Positions 35,643 through 45,061 of a stretch of 64,000 nt of DNA are shown here, one piece after another (the stretch's first letter is position 1; each line of letters starts with the position of its first letter). The position numbers were made by a program, and so were the translations under genes. Source of the DNA: DATBGZ01 sp963803115 (GTDB taxonomy: Bacteria; Actinomycetota; Actinomycetes; Mycobacteriales; Micromonosporaceae); NCBI GenBank assembly GCA_963803115.1, contig CAWDLN010000002.1, positions 1-64,000 of the forward strand, written 5' to 3'. A model generated the notes under the pieces. The model had not been told where the DNA came from. It was given only the letters and a program-made list of their open reading frames with translations, and did no database searches.

Positions 35643-37338
35643 ATGCGGCTCTCCATCCAGGAGGTGTCTGCGATCGCAGCCAAATCCCATGACGACTTTG
35701 GGCACCAGGCTACCGACGGCGGGCAGGAGCCGACTCGCCTGTCCAGCGAGCGCTTCGATGACGCCGGGCGGCGGTGGCGCCTGATCGCCGACGTCTCAGG
35801 CCTACGGTCCCCGACCCACTGGCTGGCAAACTGCCACGGCTATCTCGTGGATGACGTCACGGGCTGCACGGTGGGAATCGTCGACGACGTGGTGGCTCAC
35901 CCGACCGCTGGATGGGTACTGGCCGTCGTAGGCACACGTCGACGTCGCCTTGTCGTACCCGTGACCGATGTCGTCGAGATCGAGCCTCGCGATCGACGGC
36001 TCGTAGTGCTCCGTCGCGCGTCCGAAATCGTGGACCGCCCCGTGCGGTTGCCGCTATTGCGACGCCTGCATGGCATCGGCTCTGGCCACCGTGGGTTCGC
36101 CATCGGAGCCCTCGACACCACGGCGATCACGGCCGCCCGGACCGCCCCCGCCGAGGCGATGCGCAACCAGACCGTGGCACGGATGCCGGGCTGGTGGAGC
36201 ACGTTCGTCGCCCGGCCGCGCGTCCTGCCCGTGACGTGGCGGATGGCTTGGCACGACGTGTTCCGCAACCTACGCCGCACCCTGGCGACCATGCTCGGCA
36301 CCGTGTTCACCCTGGTGCTGGTACTGGTCGCAGTCGGACTACTCACCGGCTTTACGGATGCGATCCAGGTGAAGTATCACCAGGTCGAGCGGCAGGACGC
36401 GACGGTTGTGGTCGACCTGAAAGCCACCGACCCCGCAGCGCTTCTGCGCGGCGTGCCCGGTGTGGCCGCCGTCGAGCAGATCGCCGTCGGCTAGGTGACC
36501 TCCGGCAACGGTTCAGCCAGGTACACCACCACGATGAGTGGCTACCAGACCGACACCCAGATGCACCGTTTCCTCGGCACCAACGGACAGTGGCTGAACT
36601 TGCCCACCAATGGGTTCTGGCCGGCGCGGCCCTCTCCCACCAACTGGACATCGACGTCGGTGACACCATGGTCCTGTCCAATCCCGCCGGCGGACGGACG
36701 ACGGTGCGGCTGGCCGGGCTGCTTGGCCGTGCCAGTTGGCACGGCCAACGCGGACCGCGCGACCGCACAGGCCGTGCTGGGGAACGGCCCCGATCGGCTG
36801 GCACATGCTGCGCTTCGACGGCGGCGTGGAATGTGAACAGATGCGGCGCACCATCTCCACACTGGAGGGAGTCGTCAGCTACACCGACTCCCAATCGGTG
36901 ACCGCGGCGATCGAGCAGTACCTCGGGCTGGTCTGGGCGTTCATCGCGGTCATGATCGTGCTCGGTGCCGTGCTCGCCTTCACCGTCACCTACGGCGGCA
37001 CCATGGCTGTCAACCCGGCGGAGCGCACCAACGAACTCGCCACGCTACGCGCCCTCGAAGTACCGCTGCGCCGGGTCGCCGGGGTGCTGGCCCCCGAGAA
37101 CATCACCGCGACCCTGCTGGGGATCCCTATCGGGCTGGCGCTGGGCGTGCTCGCCGCCCAGCCGTTCCTCGACTCGTTCAGCAACGACCTATTCCGGCTC
37201 GAGCAGCACCTGTCGTGGTGGGTCCTGCCGGCGGCGGCGCTCGGCGTACTGCTCGCCACAGCCATCTCTCTGTTGCCTGCGGTGCGCTCGATCCGGGAGA
37301 TGGACATAGCCCGGGTGGTGCGGGAACGGGTCCTGTGA
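35643..37338 (+). pseudogene. FtsX-family ABC permease with N-terminal PRC-like domain, broken
   Basis: Residues about 50-145 of the first frame (HWLANCHGYLVDDVTGCTVGIVDDVVAHPTAGWVLAVV..VDRPVRLPLLRRL) resemble a PRC-barrel-like domain also present at 47170-47520. It runs into an FtsX/MacB-type permease: WRMAWHDVFRNLRRTLATMLGTVFTLVLVLVAVG, an extracellular domain, then three C-terminal helices (VWAFIAVMIVLGAVLAFTVTYGG, LALGVLAAQPFLD, WWVLPAAALGVLLATAISLLPAVRSI). A TAG at 36492-36494 and at least two later frameshifts (about 36610 and 36780) break it. No matching ATPase gene is adjacent. Confidence 0.8.
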
Positions 37339-37521
37339 TGCGTCCAGCCGGAGCTAGGTGGCGAAAGCCGCCGATCAAGCGGGAGCTCAACGGTCCGAGC
37401 CTGAGGCAAACAAACGACCGACAGAGACTGCAGACGCCGACTCGACTCTCGCCGAGGCCCGCTCCGGCAGCGTTTGGCAGTCGGGTCCTCACAGTGACGC
37501 GGGAAAGGCCCGATTGCTCGT

Positions 37522-38052
37522 TCAGGCGGCATCGACCAGCCGACCCAACGCGGTCGATGCGAGTTGGCCTGCCTTCTGCAGCGCCGCCGAATCAGGCGTG
37601 ACGTCAAGGAACGTCATCACCAGTTCGACGAAGAGGTCACCTTTCCGCGCGATGAGGAAGTTAACTGATCCGTCGGAGTCGGCCAGCGCGAGGGCATCGT
37701 CACCAATGCCGTCCAGGGGCAGGACACGCAGTGACGGCGCGAGTTTGGCGGCAGCCGCAGCGGCGTCGCCATCCTGGCGGTATGACCTGATGCTGAAGTC
37801 GCCAACAACCTCTCCCGGCTCGACGTACGCGCATCCAAGCGGACTATCCTCCGTGGCGACCAACTCCTTGCCGGCAAGAGCGCTCACCTCTTCCCCGGTA
37901 AGCAACGTGCAATTGTCGATTTCGAGTGCGCCGCCACCGTCAGATGAACCCGCGCTTGTCGTGGGTTCCTTGTCCGCACTGCACGCTCCGAGCATCGCTA
38001 CCATGACCATAGCGACGGCTGTTACACATCGTCGTACGCCAATGCTGAACAT
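37522..38052 (-). CDS. Secreted lipoprotein (DUF3558-like)
   Basis: 176 residues. The signal peptide RRCVTAVAMVMVAML ends in the lipobox LGAC (Cys at about 24), so it is membrane-anchored outside. A Ser/Gly linker leads to IDNCTLLTGEEVSALAGKEL and SPLGCAYVEPG, a two-Cys pattern like DUF3558 lipoproteins, followed by FVELVMTFLDVTPDSAALQKAGQLASTALGRL. Function unknown. It is monocistronic. Confidence 0.78.
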   Translation of the reverse strand: MFSIGVRRCVTAVAMVMVAMLGACSADKEPTTSAGSSDGGGALEIDNCTLLTGEEVSALAGKELVATEDSPLGCAYVEPGEVVGDFSIRSYRQDGDAAAAAAKLAPSLRVLPLDGIGDDALALADSDGSVNFLIARKGDLFVELVMTFLDVTPDSAALQKAGQLASTALGRLVDAA

Positions 38053-38840
38053 GACAGGTCATCCTTTCGTCGCGCGTCTGATCCGGCATGACAGACCCGA
38101 ACGGGTGCGGCGCCGGCCTGCCGCGGAATCAATGCTTGGTCACGTCTCGATTTAGATCGGGTCAAAGGTGCTTTGGCGGCGCTGCGGACCTCGCGAGTCG
38201 TCGACACTGAGGTGTCCGTTCGAGATTCAAGCCCAGTGCACACGAGGCCGGCCGGGCGGACATTACATCGTCGGCAATCGGACGCCTCGACCACCCGGTC
38301 ACGTCTACGGTGATGGTGTAGAAGTCGATCACCGGGTGGATCCGGGTTGATGTTGTGCGCCGACTGCAGTGTTGGCGTGTCGCTGGCGCCGGTGCCTTGA
38401 GTTCCATCGATGATTGTGTACGCGTAAAGGCCGGCACGCGGCCCGGCGTCAACAGAGCGGACTCAACGGCCAGATGGTTGTCGGGCGCGAGTTAGATCTC
38501 GCCGGGCCGCGCGAGGAGCAGTGCAGAACTCGCCCGGCCGGAGATGCGGATGATAACGGGGTCTGGCAGGCGCGAACCGTACCGCCATGATCGCGGCTCA
38601 CTCGGACAAGCAGATCATGTTGTCGAGCTATTCAGTGACTGTCTGCGTGACTACCGCGACGCATGTTGACGAAATGTCAGCCACGTCGAGGGAGAGCAAT
38701 GCCAGGTCATCGAACGTCACGGCACAGGCTGATCAATCGCGATTGCCTTGGGAGGACGCGGGTTCTTGATCCAGTCTACGGGCGTGCGACGACGCGAACT
38801 GGGCCTCGGTTGAGGCGTGGGCCAACTGGCTGTTGGCGCG
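38053..38840. other. No gene recognised
   Basis: 788 bases between a lipoprotein gene and a convergent tetR. Only short frames without domains or ribosome sites. Confidence 0.5.
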
Positions 38841-39536
38841 TCACGCCCCGTAGGGCGCGACGCCGTCAAAGGACAACCCTGTGGTCGCGGTCCGGGGGAT
38901 CTTGCCGGGTCGGATGAGTTGGTGGGCGAGGGCGGCGAATAGCCATGACTTGTACGCCGGCAGCGTCCAGCCCGCCTGCTGGACCAGGCCGCGGAACGTC
39001 TCGTGGCTCACCAGCACGAAAAGCAGATCGGTTGCCCTTGCCGGCGTGATGTCGCCACGCATGTCGCCCAGGTCGGCCAGTCTCGCCGCCAGTTGGTTCA
39101 TGCCGGCGCGTCGGGCCGTCGTGACCCGGTGCCAGTACTGCTCGACGTACGGGTCGACGGCGGATGCCGCCCATATGGCTGGCCACAGCGGAGCCGCGCG
39201 CTCGAAGATGTCCGTGCCGTGTTCGATGCTCAGCGCGAGCGCCCGGTGGGCGGATGGCGTCGTCATCGCCTCGGTCATCCAGGAACGCTGATCCACCGGC
39301 ACCGGGTCGGTCTGGCCCGCCGAGGTGACCTCCATGACCTCGCAGAGCATCTGGGCCTTCGTGCGAAACGTGTAGTAGAGCGTCTGCACGGCGACGCCGG
39401 CCCGCACGGCGATGCGCTCCATGGTCGTGGCCGGATAGCCCTCGCTCACAAACAGGTCTCTGGCTGTGTTCAGCATGCGACGGCGGGTCTCACGGGCGCG
39501 TTCCGCTCGGGGACGGGAGGCCTTGACTGGCGTCAT
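38841..39536 (-). CDS. TetR-family transcriptional regulator
   Basis: 231 residues from ATG 39536. The HTH is RRRMLNTARDLFVSEGYPATTMERIAVRAGVAVQTLYYTFRTKAQMLCEV. The ATG lies eight bases after a TACAAT -10 on the minus strand (39550-39545), so the transcript is probably leaderless; the longer open frame with an earlier start would begin inside the promoter. It is divergent from a SRPBCC/membrane protein operon and shares the repeat at 39560-39582 with it. Confidence 0.88.
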   Translation of the reverse strand: MTPVKASRPRAERARETRRRMLNTARDLFVSEGYPATTMERIAVRAGVAVQTLYYTFRTKAQMLCEVMEVTSAGQTDPVPVDQRSWMTEAMTTPSAHRALALSIEHGTDIFERAAPLWPAIWAASAVDPYVEQYWHRVTTARRAGMNQLAARLADLGDMRGDITPARATDLLFVLVSHETFRGLVQQAGWTLPAYKSWLFAALAHQLIRPGKIPRTATTGLSFDGVAPYGA

Positions 39537-39544
39537 GTGAAGAC

Positions 39545-39582
39545 ATTGTAATGGTGGCATCACTAGTTGGGTCACTAGTTGG
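39545..39582. promoter_or_regulatory. TetR promoter and direct-repeat operator
   Basis: The minus-strand -10 TACAAT at 39550-39545 is followed upstream by TCACTAGTTGG at 39560-39570 and again at 39572-39582. Each is centred on the palindrome ACTAGT with a 12-bp pitch. It sits between divergent tetR and the SRPBCC gene and is the likely control site for both. Confidence 0.6.
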
Positions 39583-39613
39583 CCATCTAGCTACGAGTCG
39601 CCAGGAGCGCGTC

Positions 39614-40066
39614 ATGTCAGTGATCAGCAACTCAGTAGTGGTCAGATGCACGCCGGAGGAGGCGTTCGACTACCTCTCCGACCATCGCAGCGAACTCGAA
39701 TGGAACCCGACCTGCCAGGTGATGGAGAAGATCACGAACGGACCGGTTGGCGCTGGGACGAAGTACCGGGCGAAATGGAGGCTCAGCCCGGTCGTAGAGC
39801 TGGAGATTCTCGAGTACGACCGGCCGCGCGGATGGAAGGTGCACAACGGCGGCGCCCTGGAGGTCACCATGACGACCCGGGTGGAGCCCACCCGAGAAGG
39901 CACAAGGCTCTTTACCCGCTTCGACGTCCGCCCGCACGGCCCCCTCAAACTGATCTTCCCCATCATGTTGCGAATGCTGCGGGCCGGCGAGAAGGCGAAC
40001 ATGACCCACATCCGCGAAGCCCTGGAGCGCGGGCACCCGCCGACCCAAGCCAGAGTGAATTCATGA
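39614..40066 (+). CDS. SRPBCC-family (polyketide cyclase/START-like) protein
   Basis: 150 residues. The ATG at 39614 has AGGAG eight bases upstream. SNSVVVRCTPEEAFDYLSDHRSELEWNPTCQVMEKITNGPVGAGTKY is the typical first half of the SRPBCC fold, and LEILEYDRPRGWKVHNGG, LEVTMTTRVEPTREGTRLFTRFDVRPHGPLKLIFPIM complete the beta-sheet around a hydrophobic ligand cavity. It overlaps the next membrane protein gene by four bases. Control by the divergent TetR is likely. The ligand is unknown. Confidence 0.85.
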   Translation: MSVISNSVVVRCTPEEAFDYLSDHRSELEWNPTCQVMEKITNGPVGAGTKYRAKWRLSPVVELEILEYDRPRGWKVHNGGALEVTMTTRVEPTREGTRLFTRFDVRPHGPLKLIFPIMLRMLRAGEKANMTHIREALERGHPPTQARVNS

Positions 40067-40476
40067 CTGTCAATGCTGGTCTGCGGGTTGCCGCCGTCCT
40101 GTTATGGGTCAACGGGGCAGGGTTTGGAGTGTTCACCCTGCCCGCCATGCGAACCCTGCCGTTGGGCCGTGAGGTTCCCCTTGTCATGGGCCTCAGGGCC
40201 TACGGCGGCGGTCCGTTCGAGCGCCATGGATTCCACACCACCGTCTGGCTCCTGGCGGTGTTCCTCCTCGTATGCGTCGCCGAGTGCGCCGCCGGGTGGT
40301 TGCTCTGGGGTGGCCATCGAGGCGGCGCCGTCCTGGCGCTGGCCGTGCTGCCCTTCGCCGGCCTGTTCTGGTGGGGCTTCGCTCTACCGTTCGGACCGGT
40401 ATTCGCCACCCCTGAGATTGCCTTGATCCTGCTCAACTGGCGCAGCCTCCGCAAGGTCCGCTCGTCCAAGGTGTGA
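40063..40476 (+). CDS. Four-helix membrane protein
   Basis: 137 residues with four predicted membrane helices: VAAVLLWVNGAGFGVFTLPAM, TVWLLAVFLLVCVAECAAGWLLWG, AVLALAVLPFAGLFWWGFALP, and a shorter last one. The ATG overlaps the SRPBCC stop (ATGA), so the two are coupled. No catalytic motif is visible. It is followed by a GTG-overlapping oxidoreductase fragment. Confidence 0.75.
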   Translation: MTVNAGLRVAAVLLWVNGAGFGVFTLPAMRTLPLGREVPLVMGLRAYGGGPFERHGFHTTVWLLAVFLLVCVAECAAGWLLWGGHRGGAVLALAVLPFAGLFWWGFALPFGPVFATPEIALILLNWRSLRKVRSSKV

Positions 40477-40763
40477 CTCGTCGAATCGACGACCTTCAGA
40501 ATCCGGGGCAGGTACGGCGGGCGCCGTCTCTGCAACTGGTGCGCTCGCCCGACCACCGCGACCTCGACCTGAACATGCTGGCGGATCAGGGGGTCGAGTT
40601 GGTCGGCCGGCTGGTCGGCATCTCCGGTGGATACACCCAGTTCTCTGGGTCGCTGGCGAGCATCATGACGGGTGCCGATCTTAAGCAGCTGCGGTTCCTC
40701 GACCGTCCGGGGGCTTGGTCAGGTCGTCCTCTTGTGAGGAGGGAGTTCTACGCGCCTAGCTAG
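40473..40763 (+). pseudogene. FAD-dependent oxidoreductase fragment
   Basis: HRDLDLNMLADQGVELVGRLVGISGGYTQFSGSLASIMTGADLKQLRFLDRPGAW resembles the middle of CzcO-like flavoprotein monooxygenases. The dinucleotide-binding N-terminus and the C-terminal half are absent. The GTG at 40473 overlaps the preceding stop, so translation could enter it, but the first 20 residues look unrelated. Confidence 0.6.
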
Positions 40764-41499
40764 CGATGCGTTCACGCCGGACCGCCCGCGGCTAACCGCC
40801 CGGCAGCGCACCGATCGGCCGCTCACAACCAGGACTCCTCGCGCTGATCGCCTGTCTGCACACCGGTCGTCCGATGCGACGGCGCGGTTTCGCGTCATGG
40901 CCCTTCGCAACCATCCACTGTGGACATTAAGCGGGCGGTCCTTCCCGTGTGAACCGCACAGGTTTCTATTGTTGAGGTCACGGCCACCTCATTCGTCACA
41001 TCCGTAACCGCAGCCACATGGGCCCGATGACACGCCTGCTGCCGGGCGAGGGCTGATGCCGGCCCTGCGCACCTCGACCACGTCGTGTGCATCTCCGCCT
41101 CCGCGTGCCCGTTGGGTGCAGCGAGACCGGTGACGACATGGTACGTGTGTGCTCGCCTACGGCTCGCGAAGGCAGTTGTCATGGACTTGTCATACGGGTG
41201 AAGGTTCATCGCCACACTCTGCGCGAAGGCTTGCTGGCGTCGGGGACACCTCCCCCGGGATGTAGCGTCACGCGCGTGACGTGGGTGTTGTCGCGTGTTG
41301 AAGGGGCATTCCACATTGGACAAGCTGCGACGAGGGCGTCGCGGCTTTCCCGCGCAGTCCGCACCGACACGGCTTTTCGCTCAGTTCCGTGACCACGCGA
41401 CCCGTGGCCTCCGCTGGGCATACATAAGCCCGCATATAGCGTGTGCCGCGACGCGACTTCATACACCACGCAGCTGACCGAATCCGGTACTGTCTCGGC
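40764..41499. other. No gene recognised
   Basis: 736 bases upstream of mpgS. It contains a perfect 16-bp palindrome CGTCACGCGCGTGACG at 41266-41281, about 220 bases before the mpgS ATG; its role is unclear. Confidence 0.5.
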
Positions 41500-42792
41500 A
41501 TGCGGCTGGAGCATCCCCATCGGACAGAGCGTTTCGGAGCTGTGCACATCCGCGAAGTCCAGCGCGTCGTCGAGCTCGATTCGGGTAGCGCGGGAGCCTC
41601 TTCGCCCGACGCAGTTCATTTCGGTCCGACGACCAGCGTTGACACCGACGCGATCCGAAGCATCGAACAGGAGCTCGTTATCGTTGTCCCGTGCATGAAT
41701 GAGGTCAGGAAGGTTGTCGAGGGCGTCTTGTCCGGCATACCACATGACTGCCTGATAGTGCTGGTGTCCAACAGCTCACGGCGGCCGGTCGACCGATACG
41801 AGATGGAGGTGGACACAGTCGAACAGTTCTGCCGCTTCGCCGAGCGCCAGGCACTCGCGATACATCAGCGCGACCCCGGTTTGGCTGCAGCTATCAGAGC
41901 GGCGGGAATGCCCGAACTTATGGACGACGAAGGTCTGGTACGTGACGGCAAGGGCGAAGCGATGCTCATCGGTCTTGTACTCGCCTCGCTCACGGGCAGG
42001 AAGTATGTCGGCTACATCGACGCAGATAACTATATCCCCAGTACGGTTCACGAGTACTGCACTGCCTTTGCGGCGGGACTTCATCTCGCGGGCAGCCCGT
42101 TCAGTATGGTGCGCATCGCTTGGGGCTCCAAACCCAAGCTCGCCGATGGTCGTGTCTTCTACAGCCGGCACGGCCGCACGTCCGAGATCACGAATCGATT
42201 TCTCAACTGCGTAGTCGCAGAGCACTCTGGGTTCGGCACAGACGTCATCGCCACCGGCAATTCCGGTGAGCACGCTCTCAGCATCGATCTCGCACTGCGC
42301 ATGCGGATGGCGGGCGGCTACGCTGGTGAGCCGTACCAGATCATCGAGCTGTTCGAGCAGTACGGCGGCGTCCTTGATCCCCCGCACCCGGACGTGATGG
42401 CGAGCACCGTGCCAATCCTTCAAATCGAGACTCGTAGCCCACACTTTCACGCCGACAAGGGTGAGGGGCATGTGCAGGACATGCGCATGCAGGCATTGAA
42501 CGCACTCTTTCACTCTCCGATTTGCCTGCCCAGCGTTCGAGCAGCCATTGTGGACTATCTTGTGGCTGAGAGCATGCTCTCGCCCGGCGGCATGCCGGCG
42601 CGAGAACGGATCTACCCGCCCGTCGGTAAGCTGGCAATCGACCTCTTCTTTGACATCCTCAAGGCCGAGGCCAGCACCTTCCGACAGATGTGGCGCCGTC
42701 TGCCGACGGGTGTTCGTGCCGACCCACCAATACGACGCTCTGCTCTTATTCCGTCCGATGTCGATGACCTCCGAGCGGCAGAATGGACATAG
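41500..42792 (+). CDS. mpgS: Mannosyl-3-phosphoglycerate synthase
   Basis: 430 residues. It transfers mannose from GDP-mannose to 3-phosphoglycerate, the first step to the compatible solute mannosylglycerate. MRLEHPHRTERFGAVHIREVQRVVELDSG is the family start, which decides ATG 41500. ELVIVVPCMNEVRKVVEGVLSGIPHDCLIVLVSNSS is the nucleotide-sugar-binding strand, YVGYIDADNYIPS carries the metal-binding DAD, and TGNSGEHALSIDLALRM and TRSPHFHADKGEGHV hold family His residues. Length fits the Thermus/Rubrobacter-type enzyme. The phosphatase gene mpgP that normally follows is not seen. Confidence 0.92.
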   Translation: MRLEHPHRTERFGAVHIREVQRVVELDSGSAGASSPDAVHFGPTTSVDTDAIRSIEQELVIVVPCMNEVRKVVEGVLSGIPHDCLIVLVSNSSRRPVDRYEMEVDTVEQFCRFAERQALAIHQRDPGLAAAIRAAGMPELMDDEGLVRDGKGEAMLIGLVLASLTGRKYVGYIDADNYIPSTVHEYCTAFAAGLHLAGSPFSMVRIAWGSKPKLADGRVFYSRHGRTSEITNRFLNCVVAEHSGFGTDVIATGNSGEHALSIDLALRMRMAGGYAGEPYQIIELFEQYGGVLDPPHPDVMASTVPILQIETRSPHFHADKGEGHVQDMRMQALNALFHSPICLPSVRAAIVDYLVAESMLSPGGMPARERIYPPVGKLAIDLFFDILKAEASTFRQMWRRLPTGVRADPPIRRSALIPSDVDDLRAAEWT

Positions 42793-43060
42793 GCGCGCTG
42801 GCCGCATGCTGGTCTCTTGCCCTCCACGCCGTCCAAAATGGAGCAATCCACGTCGGATGACGCGCGGGTCGTCGGGGACGAACGACTAGTCGCCTACGAG
42901 TTCGATACCCGTGCGGCCGCCACATACGCCACGCCGACGGGCTGACCCCCGTCTCAGCACACGAGTGCCGCGTCGGCTGTGTCGACACCCCACCCATCGA
43001 GCGCGATATCTTCCGCTTCTCCCACCTCATCCCCTAACCTCTCACCCCGAGGAGGACGCC

Positions 43061-43159
43061 ATGTCCGACAACGCTGCGCACGTCCAATACTGCACCGGCT
43101 GCTGGACACCGGCCGACATCGCCCGGCAGAACGCCGAGGCGCCGATGGTTGCCTGGTAA
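43061..43159 (+). CDS. Putative 32-aa small protein
   Basis: MSDNAAHVQYCTGCWTPADI.. is preceded by a near-perfect ribosome site, GAGGAGG at eight to twelve bases from the ATG. It carries a CTGCW pair. No homolog comes to mind. The strong ribosome site and clean start/stop support expression; the length keeps confidence low. Confidence 0.45.
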   Translation: MSDNAAHVQYCTGCWTPADIARQNAEAPMVAW

Positions 43160-43290
43160 CCAGGCCACATTCACCGCCAACGCAACACCGCGCCCGGGTG
43201 CCGGCGACGACCGCACCCGGGCACGTCGTACGATCGCTCACGGGTTCGTGAACAGCCCCACTTCAGCGTGGCGGCCGAGTCGCTCCTCGG

Positions 43291-43558
43291 CTAGCGCAGG
43301 TGACCTAGCTGCTTCAGGAGCGAGAAGCGGTCGGGTACGCCCGCCCCAGTGCTCGACTGCGTGTCCGTCGGCAAACTGTACGATGTCGATCACGGTGATC
43401 TCGAATGGCTTGCCGGTTGGGGGCGCGCTCACCGTCGCGTACACCGACGACGCGAGCAACGCGCTGGATCCCGGCCGCGGCGCCACGGCAGCGCGGCCAC
43501 GATCGAGATCGGGCTGCCCATCTCCGACTCCACCACTCCTAGACAACTGCCCTTGCAT
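43291..43558 (-). pseudogene. SnoaL-like cyclase C-terminal remnant
   Basis: VSAPPTGKPFEITVIDIVQFADGHAVEHWG matches the last strands of SnoaL-like cyclases. One indel at about 43345 restores GVPDRFSLLKQLGHLR then a stop at 43291. The N-terminal half is missing. Confidence 0.7.
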
Positions 43559-44098
43559 CCGGGCTACTGAGATACCACCACCAGTAAGATACGTCTGAAG
43601 CCGACGGCCGGGGAGTTCGGATCACAGCGGGGTACGCGCCTACCGGTACGCGGCAACCCAGGTCACGCACGACTCGGTCAACCGGTTCACCGTGTCGTCT
43701 ACTGTGGACGCGGTGTAGATGGCTCGCATGGTCGGGCAAGGGCTGGATAGTCCTTGCGGTTGCTATACCGGAGGGACCGGCCGTTCGCCACCCCGCTGGA
43801 CCATTACCGGCGCTGCGCCACCGCCGGCTTGGGCATCTCGGGTGCCGGCGCCTGGGCTCGTAAGCCTCGGTCCCGAGGGTCCAATGTGGACGCCACTCGC
43901 CGCGGGCCTGCTAGGTCCCACGTTGCCCGAATCCAGCGGGCTTACGGCGGGGAACCTCGAGATAGATCCGCACGCCGCCCACACGATTTTGGCTCATCTA
44001 ACCAGGTCGGCTCCTGAGCAGGATGCCGGCGCGGGGACCACGATGTCGTCCCAAGGTGGCCATAAGCTGGGTCGGACCGTCCAGATCAGGGAGGCGGC
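43559..44098. other. No gene recognised
   Basis: 540 bases upstream of the NarL-type kinase gene. No domain seen; a GGAGG ribosome site at its end belongs to the kinase. Confidence 0.5.
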
Positions 44099-45061
44099 AT
44101 GTCGCTATTCGCCCGCGTGTTCGCAACGAATGCGGCGTTGCTGATACTGGCGGCGCTCGTCCTGGGCTTGTCTCCCATCACCGTGAGCTGGCCCATCGCG
44201 CTGACGGAGGCAGTCGTCCTCATCGTCGGTCTGGCGGCGATGCTGGCGGCAAACCTGCTCCTGTTGCGGCCCGCGTTCGCTCCGCTGCACCGCCTCACCT
44301 CGCACATGCGAGCGGTCGACTTGTTGTGGCCGGGGCATCGGGTTGAAGTCACCGGACCGACCGAGGTCGTCTCCCTCGTACGGGCCTTCAACGACATGAT
44401 CGACCGGCTAGAGCGCGAAAGGCGGGACAGCGGTCGTCGCGCGATCGCGGCGCAGGAGGCTGAGCGGCGCCGGGTGGCGATCGAGCTGCACGACGAGGTC
44501 GGGCAAATGATGACTGCGGTGCTCATGCGACTTGAGCGACTGCGTGATGGCGTGCTCGCCGATCGATCCGCTGAGCTGGTCGACACGCAGGAGGCGGTTC
44601 GCCGGAGCCTTGAGGATGTACGCCGGATCGCGCAGGAGCTGCGTCCGGAAACACTTGACTTGCTCGGGTTGTCGACCGCCGTACGGGCGATGTGCGAAGG
44701 CGTCGCTGCTCGTACCGGGCTCGAGGTTGCCTGCCTCGTCGCGGATTCGCTGCCGGCATTGGGTACCGAGGCTGAGTTGACTGTGTATCGCATAGCGCAG
44801 GAGGCTCTCACCAATGTGGTTCGTCACGCCTCAGCTCGGCATGCCGCAGTCGCCGTTTCTTCAACCCGGGACAGCGTGATCCTGCGCGTCGCGGACGATG
44901 GTCGTGGTATGAACGATGCCGCTATGGGCACCGGAGGTATGCGTGGCATGCGGGAGCGGGCGGTGACAGTCGGCGGCCGCCTCAGCGTCGCAGCGGCCGC
45001 GGAGGGCGGCGTTGAGGTCATGCTGACGGTGCCCATCCACGGACCGGAGGTATCACCGTGA
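44099..45061 (+). CDS. Sensor histidine kinase, NarL/HisKA_3 type
   Basis: 320 residues. Two N-terminal membrane helices (LLILAALVLGLSPITV and AVVLIVGLAAMLAANLLLL) have almost no loop between them, so it senses in or near the membrane. A HAMP-like segment follows. The phosphoacceptor helix is AAQEAERRRVAIELHDEVGQMM (His about 131), the N box is YRIAQEALTNVVRHA, and the ATP lid is RVADDGRGM..GTGGMRGMRERA. The gene is followed by its regulator with a GTGA overlap. ATG 44099 has GGAGG upstream. Confidence 0.9.
   Translation: MSLFARVFATNAALLILAALVLGLSPITVSWPIALTEAVVLIVGLAAMLAANLLLLRPAFAPLHRLTSHMRAVDLLWPGHRVEVTGPTEVVSLVRAFNDMIDRLERERRDSGRRAIAAQEAERRRVAIELHDEVGQMMTAVLMRLERLRDGVLADRSAELVDTQEAVRRSLEDVRRIAQELRPETLDLLGLSTAVRAMCEGVAARTGLEVACLVADSLPALGTEAELTVYRIAQEALTNVVRHASARHAAVAVSSTRDSVILRVADDGRGMNDAAMGTGGMRGMRERAVTVGGRLSVAAAAEGGVEVMLTVPIHGPEVSP

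Noticed and set aside
41266..41281. 16-bp palindrome CGTCACGCGCGTGACG as an mpgS operator
   Set aside because: It is more than 200 bases from the start with no regulator gene nearby and is GC-rich enough to be chance; mentioned only in the region note.
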